From contig NW_020194551.1 in assembly GCF_002865645.1 (NCBI RefSeq), forward strand, positions 461,115 to 525,114: a stretch of 64,000 nucleotides of DNA, written 5' to 3'. Below are positions 10,359 through 20,586 of the stretch, piece by piece; position 1 is the stretch's first letter, and each line of letters starts with the position of its first letter. Position numbers and translations under genes: made by a program. Under the pieces are notes generated by a model. That model worked only from the letters and a program-made list of their open reading frames with translations. It ran no database searches and was not told the DNA's origin. The stretch is from Hyaloscypha bicolor E. Its lineage: Eukaryota; Ascomycota; Leotiomycetes; Helotiales; Hyaloscyphaceae.

Positions 10359-13300
10359 CTACTGAAGCCATTCGGCCTTTGACCTTTGATTCAATTCCTC
10401 CAAGGTAGCAGGAAAGCCACTGATCGGAATTTTGTCCGGTGATCCAACAAGCTGCACCGCCAACACTTGATACGAAGCACTACCCCCTTGCGGCGAGATT
10501 TGAAAGTTCAGTCGAAACTTCTCCGTATTGCCCTCCTCAACAACCATTTTTGATGGTCGACTACTGCCTCCAGAAACATCTCTGATGGACCTCCAACGAC
10601 CATTCGTCAGCGCTTGTATCTCAGGAACTTCTGCTTTTGTGACCGTGGCGTGCCAAAATCCTGCAACCTTTTTTTCTAACAGAACGTGCACCGCTTGGCT
10701 CTCGTGCTGAAGGCGGCATCTCACCGAGCCACACAGAAGGATGCCATCATTCGGGACGTTCTCCGGATCTGGTTCGAAGAAGAAGAGGTTGGCTATCAGG
10801 ACGTGGCTGATCTGTTCGATGCGAGCAGCTCCAGTGGTTTTGGCCCATTCATCCACAGAGTCCAACAAGTGCTCGAGCTCTTTGTGATGATTTATGTCTA
10901 CGTAGTCCCCAGCTTGCCCCTGGATATCGGGGTTCAGACGATGGAGTCTGGCTTCCACATTGCCATTGCTGCTACGTACAAGCTCGGCCCAGATCCTCTC
11001 CGTGTCCATCTGGCGCTCAAACATATGAAGGATGGGAATAAAGACGCCGTATCTTATTGCCTTCGGGATTTTTGGCTTTTTCTTTGTCTGGTGGCCAGTT
11101 CCCAGGGAGAGAAGGATGTCAAGTGAGGTTCCCTCGTTTGGCCAGAGCTTGCCCACTTCTTCAATTGCCACTTTTGCTGGACAGTTTGCAAAGACTGCTC
11201 CGTCGATGTAGTCTGCGTTTTGCTTCCGGAAAGGCGGAAGATAGAAGGGGGCAGCCGAAGTTGCAAGACCTGCCTCCCAAACCTTCATGTCTTTTTCTGC
11301 GTCATCTTCTCGCTCGAATCTTGTCCAGTTGCCTAGTGGTCGATTGTAATTTGCGATGATGCATTCTGTTCCTCCTTCATCTCGCGCAGTGGTCACTGCA
11401 ACACGAGTTGTACTTTGAAAGTTTCTCGATCTCGCGGGTGCGAATAAGCTAGCCTCTCCGAAGAACGTGGAGAGTTCGCTGGCTAGAGGAGCTGCCGAAT
11501 ACTCGCTTTCGTACCTCCCTAGAATCAACAAAGCTCGGGTCATTCTATTCGAGAAGGTTCTTGATCTTCCAAAAGTGGCGTGTGCTGCTTGCTCGAAGAA
11601 TTTGATCATGGCATCTATCGGGTCGCTCGACATCACAAGAGCAAGGGCAATAATTCCACCTAACGAAGTAAGTCGGTGTACAGGTCCTAACCTGATGATA
11701 TTTATAACGCACCTGTGCTTGTCCCAACTATGAGATCAAACAGTTCACGGATTGGAATTCCCAAACCAACCTCTTTCTCAAGACTCCGAAGCAATGCAAG
11801 TTCTACAATACCTCTGATCCCGCCCCCATCAAGAGTAAGAACTCTGGCTCCAGCACATCTTGGTTTAAGTTGTATTTGGTGAGAACCGTTGTGGGTATGA
11901 GTTCCACAGAGTGTGCAAGCTGACATATCGAAAGCACACTCGAAAGAGCGTGAAGGTTGCCCAATTTCCTGGACACAGCGCGGACAGTAAGAATGACCGC
12001 AAGGCAACACGTGATCCGAGACTAACTGCAGACATGACAGACATGTCTTGTTGCTTCGCAATTTATTCCATACAGAATTGTGTTTCCTGTGAACGTTCTG
12101 TCGGAGCTCCAGGATACGCTTGGAATTTTTAGGGGGCGACTCTGGTCGGCTGCCAAATACAGAATTGTACATCTCCTTGAATTTCCTCTTGATATTGCGG
12201 AGCCACTCTTCCTTATTTGCATCGCTCCAAGAGCGTCGGTATTCAAAATCTCCCTTGATTTCTATCGTCTTTGTAGACTCGGTTGTTCCTGGATCGAGGG
12301 AGCAGATGTGATTTTTGTGACATGATCTTCCTCGCACTGTGCAGTGAACTGAACCTCCATCTCTAGTAGAGAATCTAAACGTACACTTCTCGTATTCGGA
12401 TAGGTACATGTCGACGCCGCTCGACCAAGAGGGGCCCAAATCATGTTCGAACATATCTGAGGGGTTCAAGGCGGATGCTTTGAAGGTCAGACTTGAATGG
12501 AAAATGAGGTGAAATGATAAACTCACGATCTGAGTGACTCCGTCGGACATAAAGAAGGAACATTAATGAAGCGGCATCCACAATCATGTCTTCGATTACG
12601 ACTGTAGTCTCTTCTGTGTGTTCCAAAGCAAGTCTCAAGAAGTTCGCTATGTGTTGCGATATATTCCGTGGCGTTGGATTATCGCGCCGTGCGGCAAGGT
12701 AGAAATTCAATGGATCTTCCGATGTTCTGAAGTGCTCGAAGACCTGGGTCAGAATGTGACTTAATGTGGGTACGTTGTATTGAGCAAATTCACGGGATCT
12801 CAACCTCTGCTCTTCCTCTGCCGCAATCGTGATTTGTTGCCGGAGCGCTTTGAAGTGGTTGAATACCTCCTGGGCACGTTCTGGAGCGACGCTATGGAGA
12901 CCCTTATCTGGAATGTAACAGCACTCGATCTTCTGGAATAAGGCATCGTAGAGTTGGTCATTATCCTGGATAACCAATTCGGGGCGCACTAAGAGATTGT
13001 GTTCCTCGACGAAACTCTTCAAGACAGGAGAGTCGTCCCAAAGCTTTTGGTCCCCGAAACTGCGAAGGTAGAGTCTCTCTAGCGTTTCCGTACTGTATTC
13101 CGACTCCGAAGATGCTCGCTCCATGTTCCGGACAATGATGAGTGTTTTCCGTGATTGCTGGTTATATGACTTCCTCACTGCGGTAGACGCCCATTCCAAA
13201 ACTCGAATGAGATCCACCTTGATTGTTTGGTCGCTCTTGGTGACGAAGACGACAACATCGCTAATGGCGTACAATATCCGAGCGTAGAATAAGTCAATTC

Positions 13301-14313
13301 CGTTCTTGCTGTCCTTGCTGTAACAAGGAGCGATGATCGGGAGCTTGATAATTCCAGGTTTGCCCGCTTCAGCGCTTTCATCCTCTTCTTGCCGTTCGGT
13401 GAGTCTCATGGCGTTGGTGGTCGCGGTACCAGCCCCGAACCCTTCACAATCAGCAAAGAGCAATGGAAACCGGGCTACTTGCGAAGATATTGCTTGTGGG
13501 GCATTTGGACCAACACAGGGTCCTACCAACCCTGTCGCGGGGTCTTCATCTGGATATAGATGCACTCCAAAGGTTGTCGGGTCTGTCATGTGTTGGGTAT
13601 TTCCAGATCTTGGTACGGGCATGTAACGGTCTCCTTCCTTAGCTTCCCTGACCAGATCCAGACTTTTGGCTACTGAGTCGTTGCTCATTTCTCCCGAAGA
13701 GCTAAGAAGCCCAAGTAAAAGCATAGCCCTGACAATCGTTGATTTTCCGGCAGAAGTGTTCCCAATGAAGGAGACAAAAGTCGGGTAGTGGTTCTCTGTA
13801 TCTCGGTTTCCTGTTCTCCCAGGATCACAGAGTCGAATGAATCGATCATATAGCCAAAGCTCAGGGCATTCCTCGTCCATCTTCACTGAGAACCAACGGG
13901 CCAATTTATCTTTCTCGTGAAGACGTTGCAATGTTTGCTCATTGCTCTCTGAATGCATCACTGCTTCCACAAACAACGAGGGAAAGGGGTTGGCCATTTG
14001 GTGGCCTGCTCTCTCGTGTGGAGGAAGTCCGGTTACATGTTGTTTCCAGCACGTGGGATGCTCCCCGCAAACTGGTTTTGAGCAGTTGTCTGTGTCACAA
14101 GACGAACAATAAAGTTTTGTCGTTAAGCATCCTGTACACTTCCTTGCATGTTTGGAAGTGCCATAGAAAGAAACGGGCTCTCGGCACCATGTGCACTTTA
14201 ACTAGATTGTAAAGCGTCAGCTATTCAAGTCTTTTCAAGGGGAGTACCACAAGTTGCTTAGACGGATAATATACTTCTATTGCCGTTGAGACTGCCATTT
14301 CGAGAGCAGCCAT
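10359..14313 (-). CDS. Zinc-finger / P-loop GTPase / RING-like / patatin phospholipase fusion
   Basis: Four exons on the minus strand (14313-14248, 14201-12527, 12477-11713, 11659-10359) give an uninterrupted 1268-residue frame. Introns are 46, 49 and 53 nt; the first two have CTGAC branch points. Order of modules: Cys-rich zinc-binding region (Cys25, 28, 44, 47, 54, 57, 62, 67, 73); GTPase with P-loop GNTSAGKST (169-177), DCEGFG (273-278, G3) and TKSD (343-346, G4); helical linker; RING-like finger (C726xxC729, C740xH742, C745xxC748, with C761, C768, C771); patatin domain with the oxyanion motif GGGIRG (798-803), the serine motif GTSTG (832-836) and the catalytic DGA (988-990). All catalytic residues are intact. 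Patatin enzymes hydrolyse acyl chains of membrane phospholipids. The GTPase could act as the regulatory switch. NLR-like fungal proteins with patatin effectors (for example PLP-1 of Neurospora) are the functional analogy; here a GTPase replaces NB-ARC. The role in cell death or immunity is inferred. Confidence 0.88.
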
Positions 14314-15288
14314 AGTCTACGCTATAGATGCTTAATTAAAAGAGAGTAATAGCTAGACCACGCTATAGCAAGGAACGAATAGAGCAATAATGTTCGATGT
14401 TTGAAGTTTAAACGTCTCTCCGGGGGGTGTCTACGGCCCCATTAAGATATAACGAGCCATGATCATTAACATTCGCCGAGGGTAAGTAAGCTAGTTCGAA
14501 AAGAGTCACCAGAGTGTGCTCAAAAACCTGCCTATGCAATGCCCACTGCATGTGAAACAAATGTGGAGAGTGGGGGGTGGGACACTCCTCATAATTGGTA
14601 GCCGCAAAGAGGGCTGAGATTAGGGCGAATGGTTGGGCGACACATCATGAGTCAATATTAGGCATCGGTACCAATCGCACCGGAAACTAACCGAGAGCGG
14701 TAGGCTCCAAGTTACGATCCCCGGTGTTCCGTTCAAAGCCCAGTGAGGCTCAAATCCGGGCTCGAAGGCTTGTGAAGATACAGAAGGTGGAATAACAGTT
14801 GGGGATCTCCCAGAGAGAATTCTATAACTAAGAAGTTCATAATGTGTGCATTGTGGAATACTGTCGTTAGCAATCTACTAAAACCTCAAAACTACGCAAA
14901 TTATCTGTTCGGATCATTCAAAAAGGAGAACAAAAACTGTAACGAAACTTTGCGAACACAGTTCTGTGTAACTAGTACTTTTCTTGGATATAATGGTTCC
15001 CTTTCACACAACTCCCCCAGCACATGCCTTTCTCCATAACAGAACCCTTACATCTAGATCGTCAAACTACCCGTGGTTGAAGTTGTTGGCCTAATAATTC
15101 GGCATTCTTCAAAAGATGTTCCCACGTATAAGTTTGTCTCTCATCGTCGTATTGACCATTAGCAAGAAGTGATATCTCAGTAAGTAGAGACGAATTTTAC
15201 CACCTCTTTATCTTGTAGGAGCGAAAAGTAAAGGGAGCTGTGTGTGAATGATAGACAGTCAGAAGATGGAATATTGTAGAGTAGACGA
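14314..15288. other. Intergenic, between two minus-strand genes
   Basis: Holds the upstream region of the GTPase-patatin gene and the 3' flank of the ammonium transporter. A 65-codon plus-strand frame at 14842-15039 has no recognisable domain and no support from splicing or neighbours. Nothing else seen. Confidence 0.4.
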
Positions 15289-17357
15289 TCATGGTGTTGG
15301 TTGTACGAGTCCAGGTGATGCCTGGACAGGAGTGAGGTGTTGGCGCGACAGAGGTTGCGATCCTTGGCTGAGAGGAGATGGGCGAGGATCGTTGGTAGGA
15401 CTCGATCTTATCCATTCTTGTAGTTCGGTGGCCCGAAATTCGTCTTTGAGAAAGTAGTGATCGTCGAAATCAGTCGCAGCCCACCATCCCGTATGGTGAG
15501 ACGTAAAGTAGTGCCTAAAAATATAGACAACAAGTTTCATGAAATATAGAATCGCCAGAGTAGCAAAGAAAGTGTAGCCAATGCCTGCGGAGGCATCTAG
15601 CAGCTGGTAGCTTCATCATCACCGTTAGCGAAACTCAGGAGGCGAAATTTCTTACTGAGGGGCATACCCAAAACGCTGTCCTTTTGTGTATTCAGGGTGC
15701 GGCATCTTTGAGTGACCATCGAGACCAATTGTAGTGCCACTGCCGTTCGATGTTAGAACTTGCTAGCCAATCGGACAGAGTTGACATACCTAGCTAAGAG
15801 ACCAGTAAGAAGCATCCCAATAAAACCACCTCCTGCGTGGACAGCGAAAACCTGTAGCGGGTCTTCTCTGAGGAGGATAGAAGATTGTTTCTTCAGCCAT
15901 AGGACAAACAAGGCTGATGTAGCACCGAAAATGGCAGCGCTCCAAACAGGGACCTGGAAAGTTAGCCTTGTTCGTACCTAGTAGAAATGAGCATAGTTAC
16001 ATATCCAGATGCAGGAGTAATAGCCACAAGTCCTGCAATCGCACCATCACAAAAGTATATGACAGTAAGATTGTCATATGCTTGCTCAGGGCGAGATTCC
16101 TCATTCAGCCAAGCGAAAGTCTTTGAGTACCAGATCACCAAAATTCCCACAGTACCACCAGTACATGCCGCTACGTGTGTCGACGTCCAGGCTGAGACGG
16201 CTCGAAGATTTCCTCCTAGGGCCGACCCTCCATTAAATCCTGCCCAGCCGAACCAAAGGAGAGCAGTTCCAAGAACCAGATAATTCAAGTTGTAGGGCTC
16301 GAAAGGCACCCCCCGTTCCTCCTCCTCCTCCTCCTCTTCTGCCTCATCTGAGTGCGAGCCTGGATCTTCAGGCTGCTTCCCCAAACAACACGCAACGCAC
16401 ATCACCAGTGTGCGCCATATGTCAACCCAAGGTCGGGCGATTCTCTTGGAAAGCTTTTTGATAAACTTCTTCACAGCCTGGACAAAATCTTTGAAATTGT
16501 TCCGCCTCTCAATCGAGCAGAAAATGGCGAAAGCAGCTACCGTAGTACCTGAAACGATATGCACTGGCGTACCACCAGCGAAGTCCATAGTTCCATGTTT
16601 ATTTGACCAGCCATCTGGGTCCCAGGACCATCTCGCAACAGGGTCGTAGACTACTAAAGACCATATGCTGATGAAAATGAGAAACCGAGCTGGACGAACT
16701 CTGTGCATGGTTCCGCCACAAACTAAAGCAGCACTTCTACTGTCAGCCATATGTAATAACCATAGAGACCCAACATATATATAGCTTACGTGAAGGAAGC
16801 AAACATTCCCTCGTACAAAACATATACGAGCTCAGGTATTGACGGGCCATCGACGCCATCACCCTCTCCAATGGGACGAGCCAAAACGTCAGTCAAAGCA
16901 AACGCCCTAGACTCTCCACCCCACCAACTTGCTGGTAGTATAGATCGTGTGAAAGTAAGGGCATAGCCCCAGAACACCCACTATATTCCGTCAGACAATC
17001 AGCCAGTGTTGAAGTGAGGTTTATTTGGACTCGGCGAGGCTAACCTGTAGACCAACAAAGGCGCCAGTGACGAGGGGCAGACGAAAGAGCGTCAGAGCGA
17101 AAGATCGATTGCCGATGCCAGCATAGATGAGTGACAGAGAGGGGATCATTAAGAAAACAAGGGCCGACGAGATCAACATCCACACGATGTCAGACCCCTA
17201 TAGTGAAGAATGTCAGCTTAACCAACCAGAACACCACTAGTTGCAGAGTTCCTACGAGGTAATATCTCTCGGGGTGCTCGAGTACATCGCTATACGCGAC
17301 CGACACGCTCAAAAGCGTGGGGGCAGGCTGAGGAGCATAGAGAGTGACTGTTTCCAT
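15289..17357 (-). CDS. Ammonium transporter (AMT/MEP/Rh family)
   Basis: Seven exons on the minus strand: 17357-17256, 17197-17045, 16980-16790, 16739-16001, 15953-15790, 15739-15656, 15610-15289. They join in frame to 584 residues; most of the six introns (45-64 nt) have a CTRAY branch point. Plasma-membrane channel moving ammonium into the cell. Family signatures are clear: an FASFT then ALVCGG stretch, VVYDPVARWSWDPDGW (178-193), DFAGGTPVHIVSG (201-213) with the first pore histidine at 209, a WFGWAGFNGGSAL stretch near 311-323, ITPASGYV, and AVHAGGGFIGM with the second pore histidine at 434. Odd feature: between the helices ending near 225 and beginning near 298 there is a cytosolic loop of about 70 residues, basic then acidic, with a run of eight Glu near 283-290; in most family members this loop is short. 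The C-terminus is cytosolic and Ser/Pro-rich. No stop or frameshift, so probably functional. Confidence 0.92.
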
Positions 17358-18347
17358 GCTTTGACGTTTTGGCTTGCCGACGAAGCTTAATCCACGAGGA
17401 GATTTAAGTAGTCCAGAGAATAGTTGTTTATTGAAAGGATTGGGGAAGAACTTTGTAGAGGCATGAAAGCCGCGTCAAGGACCACACGCGATCTTGTTCA
17501 GGCCTACTCCGTATGCCTTGTGAAAAGCCTTGTCCATCACGGACAGGCTGTGGCGCTGTGGCACATAGTAGAGGGTCAAGCCTCCGCTTAAGTCTTCCTG
17601 TTCGGAACGTCCCGAGATGCGAAATTCATGAGGCCGCGCGACTGGGGGCTGGCGTCCCAATTGTCAAGGATTCGGTGAACGGATTCGGCATTGACTCAAG
17701 CCCGGGAAAGCCCCGTGGGGCCGGCCATGCGCTATCCCCAGCTTTGCGCTACCCATGGGTTTGATGGGTTGATGGTGGCCCAATCAGTTGTGGGCAAAAC
17801 GCGCTGGCCCAGTGGCCCTCCTTTCAGCCTCATACCTGCAACTTGTGCTCGAGTTGAGATGGCCTTTCAGGGCTCGTCCAGTTATCTGTGGCTTGGCACT
17901 TATCTTTCGGCGTTCCAGCTGACGTTGCCTCGTTAGTCACCCGCTTGGCACGAGGCTGCAAGAGAGCAGCACGATGAATTCATGCATCGATGCCCGCGGC
18001 TAAGGTCATCACCGTTTCCAGGTGGAGGCGCAGCGACACAAGCTCTCAAGCTCTCGCAATGTTTTCGCAGAGGCTTTACAAGACCAAGCGACGACGTGGG
18101 CGAGGTCAACTTTGTCTGAAATGGTAGCTTCGCCACACTCGACGGCCGTTTCCATCTCCGCCTGGTTTCCGACAGAAATAAACGCTGCTGCGAGGGCATC
18201 TGGCGCGCCGATTGCGACTGAGAGGAGCATGAGCCTTCTTAGGGGTATTCGGGAGCACGGTGGAGCCAGCCTTGGAACCCAGTCATAAAATCAACTCCAT
18301 GGAAGCCTTCTTGGCTTTCGCGAACCTCTCGACCCCTAGGCTCGATT
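17358..18347. promoter_or_regulatory. Divergent intergenic region, GC-richer than its surroundings
   Basis: About 990 bases between the start of the minus-strand ammonium transporter and the start of the plus-strand gene at 18348, so it must hold both promoters. Several overlapping 60-90 codon frames exist on both strands (for example minus 18009-18230 and minus 17475-17660), but none has a domain I recognise. A small unannotated gene or gene fragment at 17930-18290 is possible but not supported. Confidence 0.35.
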
Positions 18348-19667
18348 ATGGAGACACCACATACTATCTGCGGGCGAATTCTAATACCATGCCCTGATGA
18401 GAGAGTTGTAAACCCAAGTTGGAACAACGAACAGGTCGGCAAGATCGCAACACAATCGCCACTTTTCGAACGACAAATACTGCGACTTCAGCAAGACAGC
18501 AAATACAAGTGGACAATACATTTGAAAGACACGGATGATTTTCGTAACGATGAATTTAGCGCGTTCATTGCTAAGCTAGGGCAACCATGCGAACAGTCCA
18601 CGGGCATGGGAGTCGAAAGGTTGTGCAGCCGCTGCAGTGCTATGTGGTATTTCCAAATCGTTCCTTCAAAAGTTCATCTTGCAACATTTGCCACAAATGC
18701 CGAAGGACACTCAATCGCTTCGGGTTCTCAGGTCTCAACAATCTCATCTGTGCCCACTCCTGCATCTGGGAATTCAGCATCTCGAGTAGTAACAAGCTCC
18801 GAAACTTCAGGCAGTGAACGAGAACGTTGGTGCTGGAATAGCAACGGTGATCACACGTCTCGGGAGACTTCTCTGAAACTGGCAAACGTCGCTCTCGTTC
18901 TCGGCTGGAAAGAGGTGTTTAAGAAGGAATTAAAAACAGTGGTATGGAACTGGCCCCAAGAGACTCTGGGAGAACCAGATACGCCAATTCATTATCTGCA
19001 GAAAGATAGCGCGAAAGGACTGAATAGTAAGTCCCGGCGGGAATTCGACGGTGGAACTGGCAAAAGCTGACTCTCACTAGGGAGGAGGAAACGGGAAATG
19101 AAAGAGATTAGAGATTGGTTTGACTCGTACCAAGCGAACAATTCGAAACTCCCCCAGAAGGTCAAGGAGACCCTACAAGAAAAGTGTCGCAAGGAATTCG
19201 ACGACAAGAATCCATACTCATGGATGATATCACTGCAAAACACGCTGCTACCAAGTGATAGGCTTCCCCGGCACGATTCCGCATTATCTCAGCAGTCTGC
19301 AGCGCCGGCAAAAATCCACAACCACCACCACCACCGCGGTGGGAATCCCTCAGGCTCGGGGGCCCTCAAATACTTCCAGAAAAAGGCCATACAATGGTCA
19401 GATCACCCCGAAATTAAGAAGGCAGTGGAGGAAATGCTCACAGGAGCCCACAACTACATTGAAGAGCGACAAAATACGGTGGCAGAGAAGTTGTGGGTTT
19501 GGAGAGACGAACAGGTCAAGAGCTGGGAAGATGTGTTGGAAGAGAGATACCCCAATGAGACACCAAATAGTGTGGATATACAGGCACCGGCAGCAAACGG
19601 GCTCGGGGAGCAACCCCAGCCTGCGCCGGAAGGTAGTTTCATTGGAAACAAGTTGTTGGATCAATGA
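18348..19667 (+). CDS. Hypothetical protein, two exons
   Basis: Exons 18348-19026 and 19081-19667 give 421 residues. The 54-nt intron has a perfect GTAAGT donor, a CTGAC branch point and a CTAG acceptor, and joining restores a single frame that runs through GLNRRRKREMKEIRDWF. I do not recognise the family. Visible features: a CSRC motif near residue 94, a Ser/Thr-rich stretch (about 120-155), a basic RRRKRE segment at the exon junction that could be a nuclear targeting signal, an HHHH run in the second half, then a charged, probably helical region (about residues 320-390) and a Pro/Gln-rich tail. The first exon could be extended by an unseen upstream exon. Gene status is moderately supported by the intron; function unknown. 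Confidence 0.6.
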
Positions 19668-20287
19668 TGATCGTGATTCAAGGCTTGAGGGAGGACTGCG
19701 TGTCCGGCTAGGAGCCGCGAAGCGCTTGCCGGACCCGTGTGTTTTATTTTTGCGAGAATGATCAAAAAGCTGTTGGCACTGAAATGTTTGGAAGGAAGGA
19801 TGGGGAGGGATACGGCTGTAGATAGACCTGCAGAGGTGGTAGTGAAACGTAATGGGAACGCTGTCGAGCCGTCTTGGCGGGCGCACAGCCTGAAACTCAA
19901 AATCCTCAACGGCAGGGATGAGCCGTGGTCAGCAAAATGTTCCACACCTGGTCTAAAATAAATAGCCCTTGTATTAGTACTGTGGTAGAGCTGGGAGCTG
20001 TACAGTAAAACTTGGTGTGCTTAGCACCTGATCACGTGGCGCTTTCCACCCCTTCTCAAAAGACGTCTCTTTATATAAAGTAGCTTAGAAGTACATGTAT
20101 ATACATAATATTAAGCTTGTTTCCTTATTTATTAATAATATTATAAGAAGAAAATAACTAATTAATTAAACTTATATAAATATACTTAAGACTAGAAATT
20201 AAAAGCATATACGGGAAATAATATATAGCAAGCAGAAGGAATTATAAATATAGTAGTAAGATATTTACTTTAATTTAAGAGAAATAT
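19668..20287. other. 3' flank grading into AT-rich DNA
   Basis: Up to about 20000 this is ordinary DNA, probably the 3' UTR of the preceding gene. From about 20060 it becomes AT-rich and RIP-like and leads into gypsy element A. No gene seen. Confidence 0.4.
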
Positions 20288-20586
20288 TGTAATATATACA
20301 GGATCGCACGTGACCCAAGGGCATGTAATAAACCTCGGATATTGCGGGTATTAATTAGAGAGATTAATAGTCCTCTAATATTACAATTATATTACTATTT
20401 ATATTATAGGCTTTAGGCTTATAAATTACTAAATATATATATATTATTAGGAGCTTTTATTTAGAGAAAGCTCTTCTAGACCTTATAAAAGAAATAGAGA
20501 TTAGTTCTATACTAAATTTAATACTATAGTTTTATAACTTACTAATTTATTCTATTATCTTATTATTTATTAATAAATACCTTATA
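20288..20586 (+). repeat. 5' LTR of gypsy element A
   Basis: 299 bases, starting TGTAATATATACAGG and ending CCTTATA, which are the RIP-altered forms of the TG...CA termini seen in the solo LTR at 55133-55430. Preceded by AATAT. Keeps landmarks such as CACGTGACCCAAGGGCATGT and GAGATTAGTTCTATACT. Confidence 0.9.

Noticed and set aside
12080..12325. Plus-strand frames inside the patatin gene (also 10686-11126, 11057-11359, 13333-13626)
   Set aside because: They lie opposite conserved coding sequence, have no domains and no splice or context support.
10359..13997. Separate GTPase, RING and patatin genes on the minus strand
   Set aside because: Introns with good signals join the frames in the correct phase. 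The 3' one splits the GTSTG codon run and restores GTSTGGIIAL.
17475..18442. Small genes in the divergent intergenic region
   Set aside because: Frames overlap on both strands without domains, and GC-rich DNA makes such frames likely by chance. A fragment of a real gene cannot be excluded.
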